Below are positions 25,792 through 34,381 of a stretch of DNA of 39,808 bases, piece after piece. How positions within the stretch are numbered: the stretch's first letter is position 1; every line of letters starts with the position of its first letter. A program made the position numbers and the translations under genes. Where the stretch lies: assembly GCA_009774465.1 (NCBI GenBank), contig VSNT01000020.1, positions 1 through 39,808 on the forward strand, read 5' to 3'. The DNA comes from Lachnospiraceae bacterium. Its GTDB lineage: Bacteria; Bacillota_A; Clostridia; Lachnospirales; Lachnospiraceae. A model generated the notes under the pieces. That model had not been told where the DNA came from, did no database searches, and saw only the letters and a list, made by a program, of their open reading frames with translations.

Positions 25792-26903
25792 TTTATATTC
25801 ATCTCCAAACCAATAACATTTTTCCCGCTTACAGTACTTTGATTTACAGTAACATACTTATCTCCACCAACAATCGCTCCGGCAAATGTAGTAATCAGGT
25901 ATGGACCACACTTAGAAACAATGGTAAGCACCGCATCCTGCACCTTAAACAAAAAGCTTCTCGACAACTCGTCATAATCCTTCTTTAAGTCATCTAATTT
26001 TGCCTTTAGCTGTTCCACTGTGAAATCTCCTATAAAAGCACGCATATCGTAAAGCTTAAGCAAAATTTCTTTATCATATTCATTACTATTTTTGATATAG
26101 AAAACAATCTTATCTAAGATATTGGCACATTCCTTATAAGAACCCATCGCCAGCAAAACTGACGCTTCATTATACAACGCATCTATGATATATCTATTCT
26201 CACCCAAAAGCTCAATATCCAAAAAAGCCTGGTAAAAAAGCTGTGCACTGCCTTCATAGTTATTATTCAACGCCAGAACATTTGCAATCGCCTTATGGGC
26301 ACAAAATTTTAAATATGGATCGTAGAAACCCTCCTTCTCTACCAACAGCTGAGCCTGTCTGGCAGTTGTATACGCCTCTCCCCATTTTTTGTTTATCAGG
26401 CAAATTCCTGTCATATTAATCAATGAAACTACTCTTGCTGCCGAATAATCCACTAAAGATCCTAAATAATAGACCCGCATGGACGTTTCCATTGCCTCCT
26501 GAAACTTTTTCTGTAACATATAAAATATGGACTTATTTAGCAGGCTTCCGACTTCTTTTTGGTTCAAACCCGGAACATGATAGGCGCGAATTTTCCTTTC
26601 CAATGCCGTCAGATAATTATCTTTATAAACATTATAATTATCAACGGCAACTCCCATTGTAATACGGAACATATCGGGTGGAAGTTCTGACGCTGGCAAA
26701 AGCAAAACCATCGGAACGGGGATTCCTTCTGCCTCTAATTTATTCCTCAGTTGTTCCGTTGCATGAATCAAGTCATCCGCCCATCCAGGCGATTCCTGTC
26801 CTGTCAGCTTATCCCAAAGTCCCCTCCTATCTTTTGTTGACAAAACCTGCACAGCCTTAGTTCCTAATTCTATCTGAATTAAATTAGCATCAAATTGAAA
26901 CAT
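25788..26903 (-). CDS. TPR-like helical-repeat protein, partner of TIR effector
   Basis: A 371-residue protein of unknown family. Residues 1-100 form a mixed domain with a hydrophobic strand (PMVLLLPAS). Residues ~115-330 are helical repeats of TPR character (KKWGEAYTTARQAQ, NNYEGSAQLFYQAF, GSYKECANILDKI). A hydrophobic segment at about 325-347 (YLITTFAGAIVGG) precedes a beta-prone tail, residues 351-371, with core VNQSTVSGKNVIG, repeated at the N-terminus of the TIR protein. The layout suggests a sensor or scaffold whose tail recruits the effector. AAGGAAA lies six bases before the ATG. The reading frame overlaps the TIR start, so the two are coupled. Function inferred. Confidence 0.8.
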   Translation of the reverse strand: MFQFDANLIQIELGTKAVQVLSTKDRRGLWDKLTGQESPGWADDLIHATEQLRNKLEAEGIPVPMVLLLPASELPPDMFRITMGVAVDNYNVYKDNYLTALERKIRAYHVPGLNQKEVGSLLNKSIFYMLQKKFQEAMETSMRVYYLGSLVDYSAARVVSLINMTGICLINKKWGEAYTTARQAQLLVEKEGFYDPYLKFCAHKAIANVLALNNNYEGSAQLFYQAFLDIELLGENRYIIDALYNEASVLLAMGSYKECANILDKIVFYIKNSNEYDKEILLKLYDMRAFIGDFTVEQLKAKLDDLKKDYDELSRSFLFKVQDAVLTIVSKCGPYLITTFAGAIVGGDKYVTVNQSTVSGKNVIGLEMNIN

Positions 26904-26906
26904 AGG

Positions 26907-26929
26907 TTTCCTTCTTTCTTATGCACTAA
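26907..26929 (-). repeat. Shared leader sequence, copy 1 (before the TPR gene)
   Basis: A 23-base minus-strand sequence beginning TTAGTGCATAA and ending AAGGAAA, which includes the ribosome site. It is repeated with two mismatches before the CtkA-like kinase gene at 30711-30733. Confidence 0.6.
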
Positions 26930-26978
26930 CTCTTTTGTTTAAGTCATTATGGGTGAAAGCAAATATATGCTTATAAAA

Positions 26979-27007
26979 ATTTTACCATTTATTACCAGCC
27001 AAAACAA
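26979..27007 (-). promoter_or_regulatory. Candidate promoter of the TPR-TIR operon
   Basis: TTGTTT (27007-27002), 17 bases, TAAAAT (26984-26979) on the minus strand. The start would be near 26972, about 70 bases before the TPR start codon. Confidence 0.5.
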
Positions 27008-27048
27008 TATACCTATCATGCGCTTTAGTATTACCTATTAGTTACCAC

Positions 27049-27336
27049 TCATTTGTCTGATATAATCGCAATATCATATTCTCTGATCTCATATCCCCGC
27101 TTCAATCTTCCGGTTTTATAACAGTCGGCAGAATCCGGTATAGCCCTGTTATATTGGCGATATGCAGCCAAACGCATAATATCATACCATTCATATCTTG
27201 AAAATTCTGGTAAATGTTTCTTATCAAAACACGCGTTGTAAGCAAAAAGCTTCTTTATCCCATAAGTATTCAGCCATTCTTTCATCTCTTTTAAAGCCTG
27301 TTTCCTGCTTGTAACACAAACCTCATCATCAAATCA
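27049..27336 (-). pseudogene. Severed C-terminal exonuclease part of the helicase gene
   Basis: Starting from the TGA that ends the helicase frame (27336-27334), the same frame continues open for 95 codons to 27049. It reads as a DnaQ-type 3'-5' exonuclease: motif II is in YNACFDKKHLPE, matching motif I (VIDTET) in the last part of the helicase. After GRLKRGY the usual sequence leading to motif III is found only in another frame (ENMILRLYQTNE), so a second small change is likely. An internal ATG at 27285 begins a 78-residue frame but has no independent meaning. The exonuclease is therefore probably inactive. Confidence 0.7.
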
Positions 27337-29337
27337 CAATTCGTTCGAATACATTCCGCCCACTCTATATTCCGGATCAATTATGTAATATACTGCATCA
27401 ATTTCTTTCTTAGTCTCTGCCTCGGCAACTACTATGCCTATTGACATTACCTCATCATTCCAGTTTGTCTCTGTATCGATTACTGCAAATTTATCCATCG
27501 CATTTCTTTTTGGCTTTCCAGCCGGATCATAATAATTTTCAATCACTCCTTTTGTAACAGTCTTTGCTACTGCATTCAAAAAAGCTTTTCGCTCTGGTAT
27601 CTCTATTTCATAAGATGTATTGTCTCTCGTATTCCATAAAATCCCCTTATGTAAATTCATTGCAACCATATAGCAGGCACATTGCAGGAAATGTTCATGT
27701 GTTAATTCCGATACAAACTTTAATTCATAAACGATATTGTCTTTAACTACATCAGCAAATCCCCTGGCTGAAAACTTTACTTCTCCATTTTCCTGATCTG
27801 TAAAGTCAATCTGGCACTCAACCTGTGCATCCTCGTCCTTATTCAAATGCGTCTTTAACCGTTCTATGATCAATGTACTCTGTTCTTCATTCACAAACGG
27901 AGTTATCACCTGTGTCCTGTATCTCTTTTGTTTTGTTTCAAGTGAAACTAAAAATAATATTTTATGATCCAAAGAAGTATCTTTTACCTCTCTCTCATAT
28001 AATCCACGCAACCCAAACAAATCAGGATTCAGTAAAAATTTTAGTTCTATTGCCGCGTCTATTTGATAATTGTCAAAATAAACCGCTTCTTGGTATATTC
28101 CAATACAGGGCGATAAATCTATTAAGCCATCCGTACTTTTTATATTTATTATTAAATGATCTGTTTGTTTCTGCTTGCTTATTTTTAACAATGAAAAACA
28201 TCTTTCCACATCTTCTTTATATTTGAAATCAAACATTTCACTTATATCCAGATCATTAAATTTCTCATTGGTCGGTATGGGAGTTGAAAGTGTCTTTTCA
28301 GACAGCATAGCTTCCTCTGGTTTCACAAAAATGATATGATTTTTTCCTCTGCTGGCTGCAACACAAAAAATATTTCTCAGAATAATATACGACTGCTGTG
28401 GTTTTGATATCCTTGTATTCCAATAACTTTCCGTAAAATCAAAAACAACGCAGATTTTTCTTTCCAAACCTTTACTGCTGTCATAAGTTGTAAATATAGC
28501 GGAATCTTCTCTTGGCTCCGCCTTTCCCATCGAATCATTATCTGATATCGTTGCATACACTGTGTTCTTATTAAACTTATCCGGATGCCTTTCTTCTAAA
28601 GTATTTAATGTGTCAGACATCATTCCTGTTCTTGCGCCTAAACACAGGATGTCCGCTGGAATCTGTTCTGCCAAAAACGGTACAATATCTTCTCTCGCCA
28701 TTTCCTCAACTTTACAGCAATTATTTACGCCTTTTATTTCTTTTTTCCACACGCTCCCAAGTATTGCTGCCAAATCATCAGACAATCGGAAACATTGTGT
28801 AAATTTCAATCTAAGATGTTCTTCCAAAAAAAATTTCATAAATGATTCAACATTTAATGTCGTTTTATCATATATTTTCTGTTCCATATCGCCAACTGCA
28901 ATTATCTGCATATTGGGATTACGGTCTTTTACCATCTGTAGCAGCTCCGCCAGTTCTTGCTCAATATCCTGATACTCATCAATAATCAAAACATCGTATT
29001 TTCCCATAGGCGGTTTTTTCTGGATAAATGTTTGTATAAGATCCGAAATTCCTACGGAAATGCCACTTCTCATTAAAATCGTATATGCAAATCCATGATA
29101 ATTTGTTACCATAACATTTTTCTTCTTTATTTTAGACTTTGCATCTAATTTCAGCAGCTTATTGTATGTCAAATACAATACTTTTTTCTTACTTGGCAAT
29201 TCATTACACAGACTTTGAATCGCTGTGGTCTTGCCACTGCCAATACAGGCATCTACGAGAATATTTTTTCCCTGCAACGCTTTTTCTATAAATAACTGTT
29301 GTTCATCAGATAACTGAAAGTTTAAAGGCATGCCCAT
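27334..29337 (-). CDS. UvrD/Rep-like helicase with PD-(D/E)XK nuclease; exonuclease domain cut by a stop
   Basis: A 667-residue superfamily-1 helicase. Walker A is IGSGKTT (residues 32-38), motif II IIDEYQD (~118-124), motif III VGDMEQKIYD, motif IV around FRLSDDLA, motif V TTYDSSKGLE and motif VI RNIFCVAASRGK. A Cas4/RecB-like PD-(D/E)XK nuclease is seen near residues 520-565 (GFADVV then VYELKFVSELTHEHFLQCA). From about residue 613 a DnaQ exonuclease begins (VIDTET) but is interrupted by TGA at 27336. It probably unwinds and degrades DNA, as in several defence-linked helicase-nucleases. GGAG lies eight bases before the ATG. The island context suggests anti-phage or anti-plasmid use; this is inference. 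Confidence 0.8.
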   Translation of the reverse strand: MGMPLNFQLSDEQQLFIEKALQGKNILVDACIGSGKTTAIQSLCNELPSKKKVLYLTYNKLLKLDAKSKIKKKNVMVTNYHGFAYTILMRSGISVGISDLIQTFIQKKPPMGKYDVLIIDEYQDIEQELAELLQMVKDRNPNMQIIAVGDMEQKIYDKTTLNVESFMKFFLEEHLRLKFTQCFRLSDDLAAILGSVWKKEIKGVNNCCKVEEMAREDIVPFLAEQIPADILCLGARTGMMSDTLNTLEERHPDKFNKNTVYATISDNDSMGKAEPREDSAIFTTYDSSKGLERKICVVFDFTESYWNTRISKPQQSYIILRNIFCVAASRGKNHIIFVKPEEAMLSEKTLSTPIPTNEKFNDLDISEMFDFKYKEDVERCFSLLKISKQKQTDHLIINIKSTDGLIDLSPCIGIYQEAVYFDNYQIDAAIELKFLLNPDLFGLRGLYEREVKDTSLDHKILFLVSLETKQKRYRTQVITPFVNEEQSTLIIERLKTHLNKDEDAQVECQIDFTDQENGEVKFSARGFADVVKDNIVYELKFVSELTHEHFLQCACYMVAMNLHKGILWNTRDNTSYEIEIPERKAFLNAVAKTVTKGVIENYYDPAGKPKRNAMDKFAVIDTETNWNDEVMSIGIVVAEAETKKEIDAVYYIIDPEYRVGGMYSNEL

Positions 29338-29433
29338 GTCAAACTCTCCTCTTTCTCCTCTTTGTATTCGTCAATCTGATTATATAATCCAGAATGTATG
29401 CTGTAGCTTTAAGTAATATCTAAACTTAATGGA

Positions 29434-29457
29434 AAAGTGGTCGAATTCGACCACTTT
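29434..29457. terminator. 24-bp perfect palindrome, probable terminator
   Basis: AAAGTGGTCGAA is followed directly by its reverse complement. On the minus strand it is followed by TTTTCC, so it can act as a terminator for the kinase/small-protein unit 38 bases after the stop at 29495. It may equally be a binding site for a dimeric regulator of the helicase gene, whose leader it precedes. Confidence 0.6.
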
Positions 29458-29494
29458 ACAACCATGCATTTATCTGAAAAAAGCCTTTCCAATA

Positions 29495-29710
29495 TTATGC
29501 AATACCGTATTTTTCAAAAATACTGTTCAAGTCTTCTCTGCTGATTTTTCCTGCCAGATAATAAGCCTTAACACTGGCTTCTATCGCTTCAAAAGCAGTA
29601 TCAAACATAAACCAGTCACCTGTATTATAATATTCCTGTAATTCCATAAAATCGCGTTGCAATCCATCCGGCAAATTGTCTCTTAAAATTATTTGTTCAT
29701 CCACATACAT
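29495..29710 (-). CDS. Small helical protein next to the CtkA-like kinase
   Basis: A 71-residue acidic protein not recognised. It is predicted helical (DFMELQEYYNTGDWFMF, EAIEASVKAYYLAGKISREDL) and soluble. It has its own good ribosome site (GAGGTGAT) and starts 36 bases after the kinase stop, so it is co-transcribed. By position it could be an antitoxin-like regulator or a substrate of the kinase; the sequence does not decide. It is a real gene by its ribosome site and its codon pattern, which is unlike the overlapping frames. Confidence 0.75.
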   Translation of the reverse strand: MYVDEQIILRDNLPDGLQRDFMELQEYYNTGDWFMFDTAFEAIEASVKAYYLAGKISREDLNSIFEKYGIA

Positions 29711-29746
29711 TATTTTATCACCTCTCCCTTTACGGTTTCCTATAAT

Positions 29747-30661
29747 CTAATGTGCACAATCATTTTTTATACATTCTAACAGTACTTTTTCATACCTGTA
29801 TTCAATAATTGATGTAAAGAATCTCTTCTGTATTTCTGACAATATTGGTACCTCTTTTATCATTGTTTGTATCTTATTCATGTTATTACCTATTTGGGGT
29901 GTCAATCTATAAACAGCCTCTAAACATTCCGGATATTCCCTGCTTTCAATTATATGATATGGATTTACCCGTTTCCCATGTAATTCAAATATACACCTGC
30001 GGGCTTTATACGCCTCTGCTTCCATTTTATCAGCATCATTCATTACAATTTGCATCTTTTCATCATCCCACTTGCTATTTAAACAATTGCCATTATCATA
30101 AACCGGCGCAATATCCTTCGAACCGTCCTTTCTTAAAATAATTCCCCAATTACTGTTATTACGATCTGTATTGCCAAGCAGTGCATCTATAATGAACATA
30201 TCCCAAAAATGTTTTTTTACCCCTGGAACATCTTGCAAAAACGGATGTTCCTGTATCGTCATCATAATTTCATATAAGTCTACGCCTACACCATTTGTCT
30301 CATTCCCATTCGAATCTAAAAAATGTGGTTCAAAAGTAACTTTTATTTTATCAAACTCATAGAGTTTATCTCCATCTTGTAAAAAATCTTCGCAGGCAAC
30401 TACAATTTTGTTATTTCTGATTCCTAAAATTGTATTGTGAACAGGCAAGCCAACTATTTTGTATATCTTTGAACCAATATATTCACAAACAGGGCTATTC
30501 GAATAACTCAAATTGATATTTTTCATCTTCTGTTCTTTTAAATTGCCTGGAAATTTTAAAAGATAGTCTTTGCCTTCATATGTAATTCCCATTTTTCTTC
30601 CAGCCGTACCGCCATACATTCTTTGATTTTGTTTAAAATTATCAAAGCTTATTAATTCCAA
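29747..30661 (-). CDS. CtkA/HipA-like protein kinase
   Basis: A 304-residue protein kinase of the HipA/CtkA group. A glycine-rich loop is at RMYGGTAGRKMG, the ATP lysine in YLLKFPGN (~34), the catalytic loop at ALLGNTDRNNSNWG (~160-172) and the metal-binding motif at APVYDNGN (~187). These kinases phosphorylate serine or threonine and can be toxins or signalling factors. The start chosen is TTG at 30661, because GGGAGG lies seven bases before it and the protein then begins in the family style; in-frame GTG (30730) and ATG (30694) starts lack a good site. It follows the HD-HSP90 gene by 86 bases and precedes a small gene. Confidence 0.82.
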   Translation of the reverse strand: MELISFDNFKQNQRMYGGTAGRKMGITYEGKDYLLKFPGNLKEQKMKNINLSYSNSPVCEYIGSKIYKIVGLPVHNTILGIRNNKIVVACEDFLQDGDKLYEFDKIKVTFEPHFLDSNGNETNGVGVDLYEIMMTIQEHPFLQDVPGVKKHFWDMFIIDALLGNTDRNNSNWGIILRKDGSKDIAPVYDNGNCLNSKWDDEKMQIVMNDADKMEAEAYKARRCIFELHGKRVNPYHIIESREYPECLEAVYRLTPQIGNNMNKIQTMIKEVPILSEIQKRFFTSIIEYRYEKVLLECIKNDCAH

Positions 30662-30710
30662 AATAGTGCCTCCCATATGGTAAAATAAAACCATCAATAA
30701 TTCATTTGCA

Positions 30711-30733
30711 TTTCCTTTTTTATTATGCACTAA
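30711..30733 (-). repeat. Shared leader sequence, copy 2 (before the CtkA-like kinase)
   Basis: Minus-strand sequence beginning TTAGTGCATAA and ending AAGGAAA; 21 of 23 bases match the copy before the TPR gene at 26907-26929. Confidence 0.6.
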
Positions 30734-30747
30734 AATATACTCGTTTT

Positions 30748-33700
30748 TCAGTCATCTTCCATTGACCAAAAATCGTCCAAACATAATTGCGGAAAAGAGC
30801 TCACGTCCACGCCATGATGCTCTGGAAAGGCAATTAATTGCTCACGGATACGATTACATTCCTCCACTATATCTGTTGCACAGTCTTGACAAAGGCAATT
30901 CACAATCTGTTGAAATTGTCTTTGGTAATATCGGGTGAGCTGTGTTGCATTATTCAGCAACCACACTATAAATGGGTGGTCAGCCGTAATACCTCTTCGC
31001 GTGAAATAATCTGCACTGCAAATATACTGACGACTCTGGTCATTTGCAGCCACACAAAACATCATTGGCGGAAATAAATCTAAAGTTTCATCAATCTCAT
31101 TCCCTTCTTTTTCGCAAAAGGAAATAACCTGACCAGCCTCATAATTAATGATCAATCGGTATTTCTCCTGAAACCAAACCATCAAATACTTATATAAAAC
31201 TGCATAATCATTATAACCATATAAAGAAAAATCATCAATCCTAGAATCCTCACAAGATTTCTGTAACTTCCCCATAGCCTCTATAAAAAGATACTCCTGA
31301 TTCTTTCTCAGCCATCTATCAAACTGAGAGTCTTTTATTTTCTTCCATTCTTTTAAAGTACAGTTTCTCCACCCCTCTAAACATCCCCAAGTTATCCCTA
31401 ATTCACCTAACATCTGATGCTTATTTAGAATTCCATTAATTGCCAATAAAGTAATCAGTGGTAAGCCAGATACTCTGGAACGACTAATGTCCACCATAGG
31501 TTTCCATGCACCTTCCATTAGAAACACCGCAACATTGTTTCCATCTGGAGAATGATATCCAGCCAGATCATCAACTACAAGCCCTTGATACACACATATA
31601 ATTCTTCCATATTCTGAGCATACCTGCACGATATCAGGACATCCAATTTCTGCAATTGAAATAATCGCCCGAGTCTCTTGCTGGCTATCATGATAAATTC
31701 TCCACGCTTCATATAAATCCATCTGGTCAGAGAATGGTTTCCATATCTCTACGATATCTTCTGCCTTGGGGCAGACAGTATGTTTTGTAAATTCCGCCTC
31801 CAGAGCCACCACCTTTTCTAAATCATATTTCTCCTTCAAATCTTCCCATTCACTGAACATATTAACGGCACTTTTATTTCTACTAATAAACTCTATTTTT
31901 ACCGCCTTCTCTCTAATACCAATCCTTCCATGTAATATATAGGTTTGATCTTTCACCTTCCACTGTGGTATCTGATCAAAACGTAAGTCGTACTTCACCA
32001 GTACCCCTGAAAGTTCTGGCAAAATCTGATTTTCTTCCGTATCCAATGGAATGACTGAAACCGCTATTTGGGGATATTGCCCACAGACAGCCGGAAAATT
32101 GCGATCAAACTGTTCTTTCATTTTTGGAGACATTTCGTAGATTTTCTCGCCCTCTGCTTTATGCGCCTCCGCCATCATTTCCTCATTAGTTCGTCCAATC
32201 CGTTCACTATTATAATATACCGGTACCCTGGCACCACATAAATACTTTTCTATTGCCTCCCTTAGTTTCAATGCTCCCAATTTTCCCGGTACCAGACGAA
32301 TTACAATAGATGTTCCTGGTATGGCACGGTAGCCTTCTCTTTCCATATTACTTAGCACATCTACACTGAACTCGCTCGGTACTGGTAAATCTCCGTCCGT
32401 TTGATGATGCTTCGCCTGATTTTTCAAAGTATAATATCCACTCAGTCCGGTCACCTGCAAACGCAGACCATAATGTATCGTCTGATATGACTCGCCCATC
32501 GCTTCTTCCCTGCGGTTTTTATCAGCATCAAAATAAAGAGTAGAAACCTCAGCATATTCCCCACAGAGAAAACTGGATAAAAAACCTATGCCAAATCGAC
32601 TGATTCCATTATAGTTCTTAAAATAACCATGATCCCGCAAATCTCGTTCCAGTTCCCGTGAATTATAATAGGAATTGCCCACTTTTAGAAAATAACGTTG
32701 CAACATGCCTAAAGTCATTCCTGTCCCCTGATCGTCTATACGAAACCAGATATTTCCTTCCTTATCATTCCACTCCCATAAATCAATTCGTGACTCCTCC
32801 GGAATAAAATCAGACTCCATCTCCCCTCGAAGCAAAGTTGCATCAATTGCATTCTGTAATAATTCCCTTATAAAAACATCTGTATTATCATATAAGTTTT
32901 CTCCCGTCAGAAGCTGCAAAATCTGTGTCTGATCCATTGTCAGGCAGAAATCACCACTCATGTAACCCTCTGACTCTATTTCATCTCTTCGCACTGCTCT
33001 TGGGAAAGGAAATTCCTGCTGCCACCCTGTCCTACAATATTTTTGCAATTTAATACAATTCCCCAGTTCTTCGTCAATCCAATCCAGAAAATCTCTGACC
33101 GCATGTTCCACTCCCGGGTTCGTACATCTTGCCTTATAAGGCAGGTCGTCCACAGAAGGTGACACCGGGTAACGAAAGCCTGCTGACGCCCGATGTTTGT
33201 CCCACTCAGTACAACTCTTCTCATTACAAACCACATAACTATATAATATTCTGGGTGCCCGCGTATCATCGAAATCCAATAAATCACCCAGTCGAAGTAA
33301 AAGCGAACAAAATAACGGTTCCACATCATTCGCCGCCAAATAATTCAAATCCCTTTTATTCAAAAGTTCTGTCGGATTCTCACCATGTGCCTGACAAACT
33401 GCTATAATATAATGCTTTGATACCACCTCCAAAGGACAGTTATCAAACAGTTCTTTCCATGCTTCATTTTGTAATACTTCATGCAAACGAAAAGGATGTA
33501 ATGTACGAAGATACCATTTACGAATATCCTCCGACCATTCTGACGCCGGGCATCCCAACAATTCCGGACAGTATTCTCTTAAAAACTTTCTACACGCCAC
33601 TTCATCCTGATAACATTGCTGCTTTTCCGCTTCGGTATAAACCATACCTAAATCATGCAGGCAAGCAGACAAAATCAATAATTCTATTTCCCCAACAGTT

Positions 33701-33930
33701 AATCGTTCAATCTGATCTCCCAATAATCCACTCATCGCATCCAGCACATTCAGTATATGTGTTGCATCATGCAAAGTATAATTTTGAAATGTCTGCCGAA
33801 CATCCAACATATATTTTGCCGCCGCCTCATATACCGCTTTTACCCAGCTACTTCGTTTTTCATTTGTAGATATTTTCCCCTGATAAATATGCCAAAGTGC
33901 CGTTTCTTCTAGTTTCTCAGAATGAACCAT
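30748..33930 (-). CDS. HD domain + HSP90-like ATPase protein
   Basis: A 1060-residue protein. An HD-type metal phosphohydrolase is at the N-terminus (LHDATHIL ~53, CLHDLGM ~90, LRLGDLLDFDD ~215). It is followed by an HSP90/GHKL ATPase: N-box RELLQNAIDATL (~357), IDDQGTGM (~395) and GISRFGIGFLSSFLCG (~440). The remaining ~550 residues include a middle-domain-like region and a helical C-terminus. The combination resembles HD-plus-HSP90-like proteins predicted to act in prokaryotic conflict systems. The ATG at 33930 (AAGGTGG nine bases upstream) is chosen over a TTG at 33948. It is the first gene of a unit with the CtkA-like kinase and the small protein. Target unknown. Confidence 0.85.
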   Translation of the reverse strand: MVHSEKLEETALWHIYQGKISTNEKRSSWVKAVYEAAAKYMLDVRQTFQNYTLHDATHILNVLDAMSGLLGDQIERLTVGEIELLILSACLHDLGMVYTEAEKQQCYQDEVACRKFLREYCPELLGCPASEWSEDIRKWYLRTLHPFRLHEVLQNEAWKELFDNCPLEVVSKHYIIAVCQAHGENPTELLNKRDLNYLAANDVEPLFCSLLLRLGDLLDFDDTRAPRILYSYVVCNEKSCTEWDKHRASAGFRYPVSPSVDDLPYKARCTNPGVEHAVRDFLDWIDEELGNCIKLQKYCRTGWQQEFPFPRAVRRDEIESEGYMSGDFCLTMDQTQILQLLTGENLYDNTDVFIRELLQNAIDATLLRGEMESDFIPEESRIDLWEWNDKEGNIWFRIDDQGTGMTLGMLQRYFLKVGNSYYNSRELERDLRDHGYFKNYNGISRFGIGFLSSFLCGEYAEVSTLYFDADKNRREEAMGESYQTIHYGLRLQVTGLSGYYTLKNQAKHHQTDGDLPVPSEFSVDVLSNMEREGYRAIPGTSIVIRLVPGKLGALKLREAIEKYLCGARVPVYYNSERIGRTNEEMMAEAHKAEGEKIYEMSPKMKEQFDRNFPAVCGQYPQIAVSVIPLDTEENQILPELSGVLVKYDLRFDQIPQWKVKDQTYILHGRIGIREKAVKIEFISRNKSAVNMFSEWEDLKEKYDLEKVVALEAEFTKHTVCPKAEDIVEIWKPFSDQMDLYEAWRIYHDSQQETRAIISIAEIGCPDIVQVCSEYGRIICVYQGLVVDDLAGYHSPDGNNVAVFLMEGAWKPMVDISRSRVSGLPLITLLAINGILNKHQMLGELGITWGCLEGWRNCTLKEWKKIKDSQFDRWLRKNQEYLFIEAMGKLQKSCEDSRIDDFSLYGYNDYAVLYKYLMVWFQEKYRLIINYEAGQVISFCEKEGNEIDETLDLFPPMMFCVAANDQSRQYICSADYFTRRGITADHPFIVWLLNNATQLTRYYQRQFQQIVNCLCQDCATDIVEECNRIREQLIAFPEHHGVDVSSFPQLCLDDFWSMEDD

Positions 33931-34250
33931 ACAATTCCCCACCTTCAATTCTTTATCTTATGATGTCTGGTATTCTAATTATTTTTTGCTTGCTTATTAC
34001 AATGAATACCTCTCTTAGAAGATTCCTACATTTTATATTATACATATCGTAATAATTTTGTACACTATGAAAATTTCTTTACTTTTATTCACTTTATCCT
34101 AAATATTATAGACACAGAAGAAGTCAGCAATTGACGAAAATCATATATGCAATTACTTTCTCCAACTTAAAATAGAGTATAAACTTTTTGTACAATTAGA
34201 AAACTACCCCGGCAGACTATTTTCCACACACAACGCCCCATACCCCTCTT

Positions 34251-34381
34251 ATGTCAAGTTAATGTCACAAACTTTTTTCACTTTTTCCCACGCAAAATCC
34301 CCGGAAGCCGCATAACTTCGTTGGGGTTATGGTAAATTAGTGTCAAGTGGGAGGAAAATTAATGGTAAATTAATGTCAAGT
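34251..34381. repeat. Cluster of TGTCAAGT repeats, possible IS end
   Basis: GGTAAATTAGTGTCAAGT (34331-34348) and its copy with one mismatch (34364-34381) are 33 bp apart; TGTCAAGTTAATGTCAC occurs at 34252-34268, and a related TAATGTCAACTT near 34,591. Repeated short terminal motifs of this kind occur at ends of IS21-like elements, but no transposase remains here, so identity is unproven. Confidence 0.35.

Noticed and set aside
27049..27285. Independent 78-residue gene
   Set aside because: It is in frame with, and continues, the upstream exonuclease domain across a stop codon, so it is a fragment of that gene.
27334..27336. Selenocysteine or programmed read-through at the helicase TGA
   Set aside because: No conserved cysteine is expected at that place, no convincing hairpin was seen right after it, and a second disruption follows; decay is simpler.
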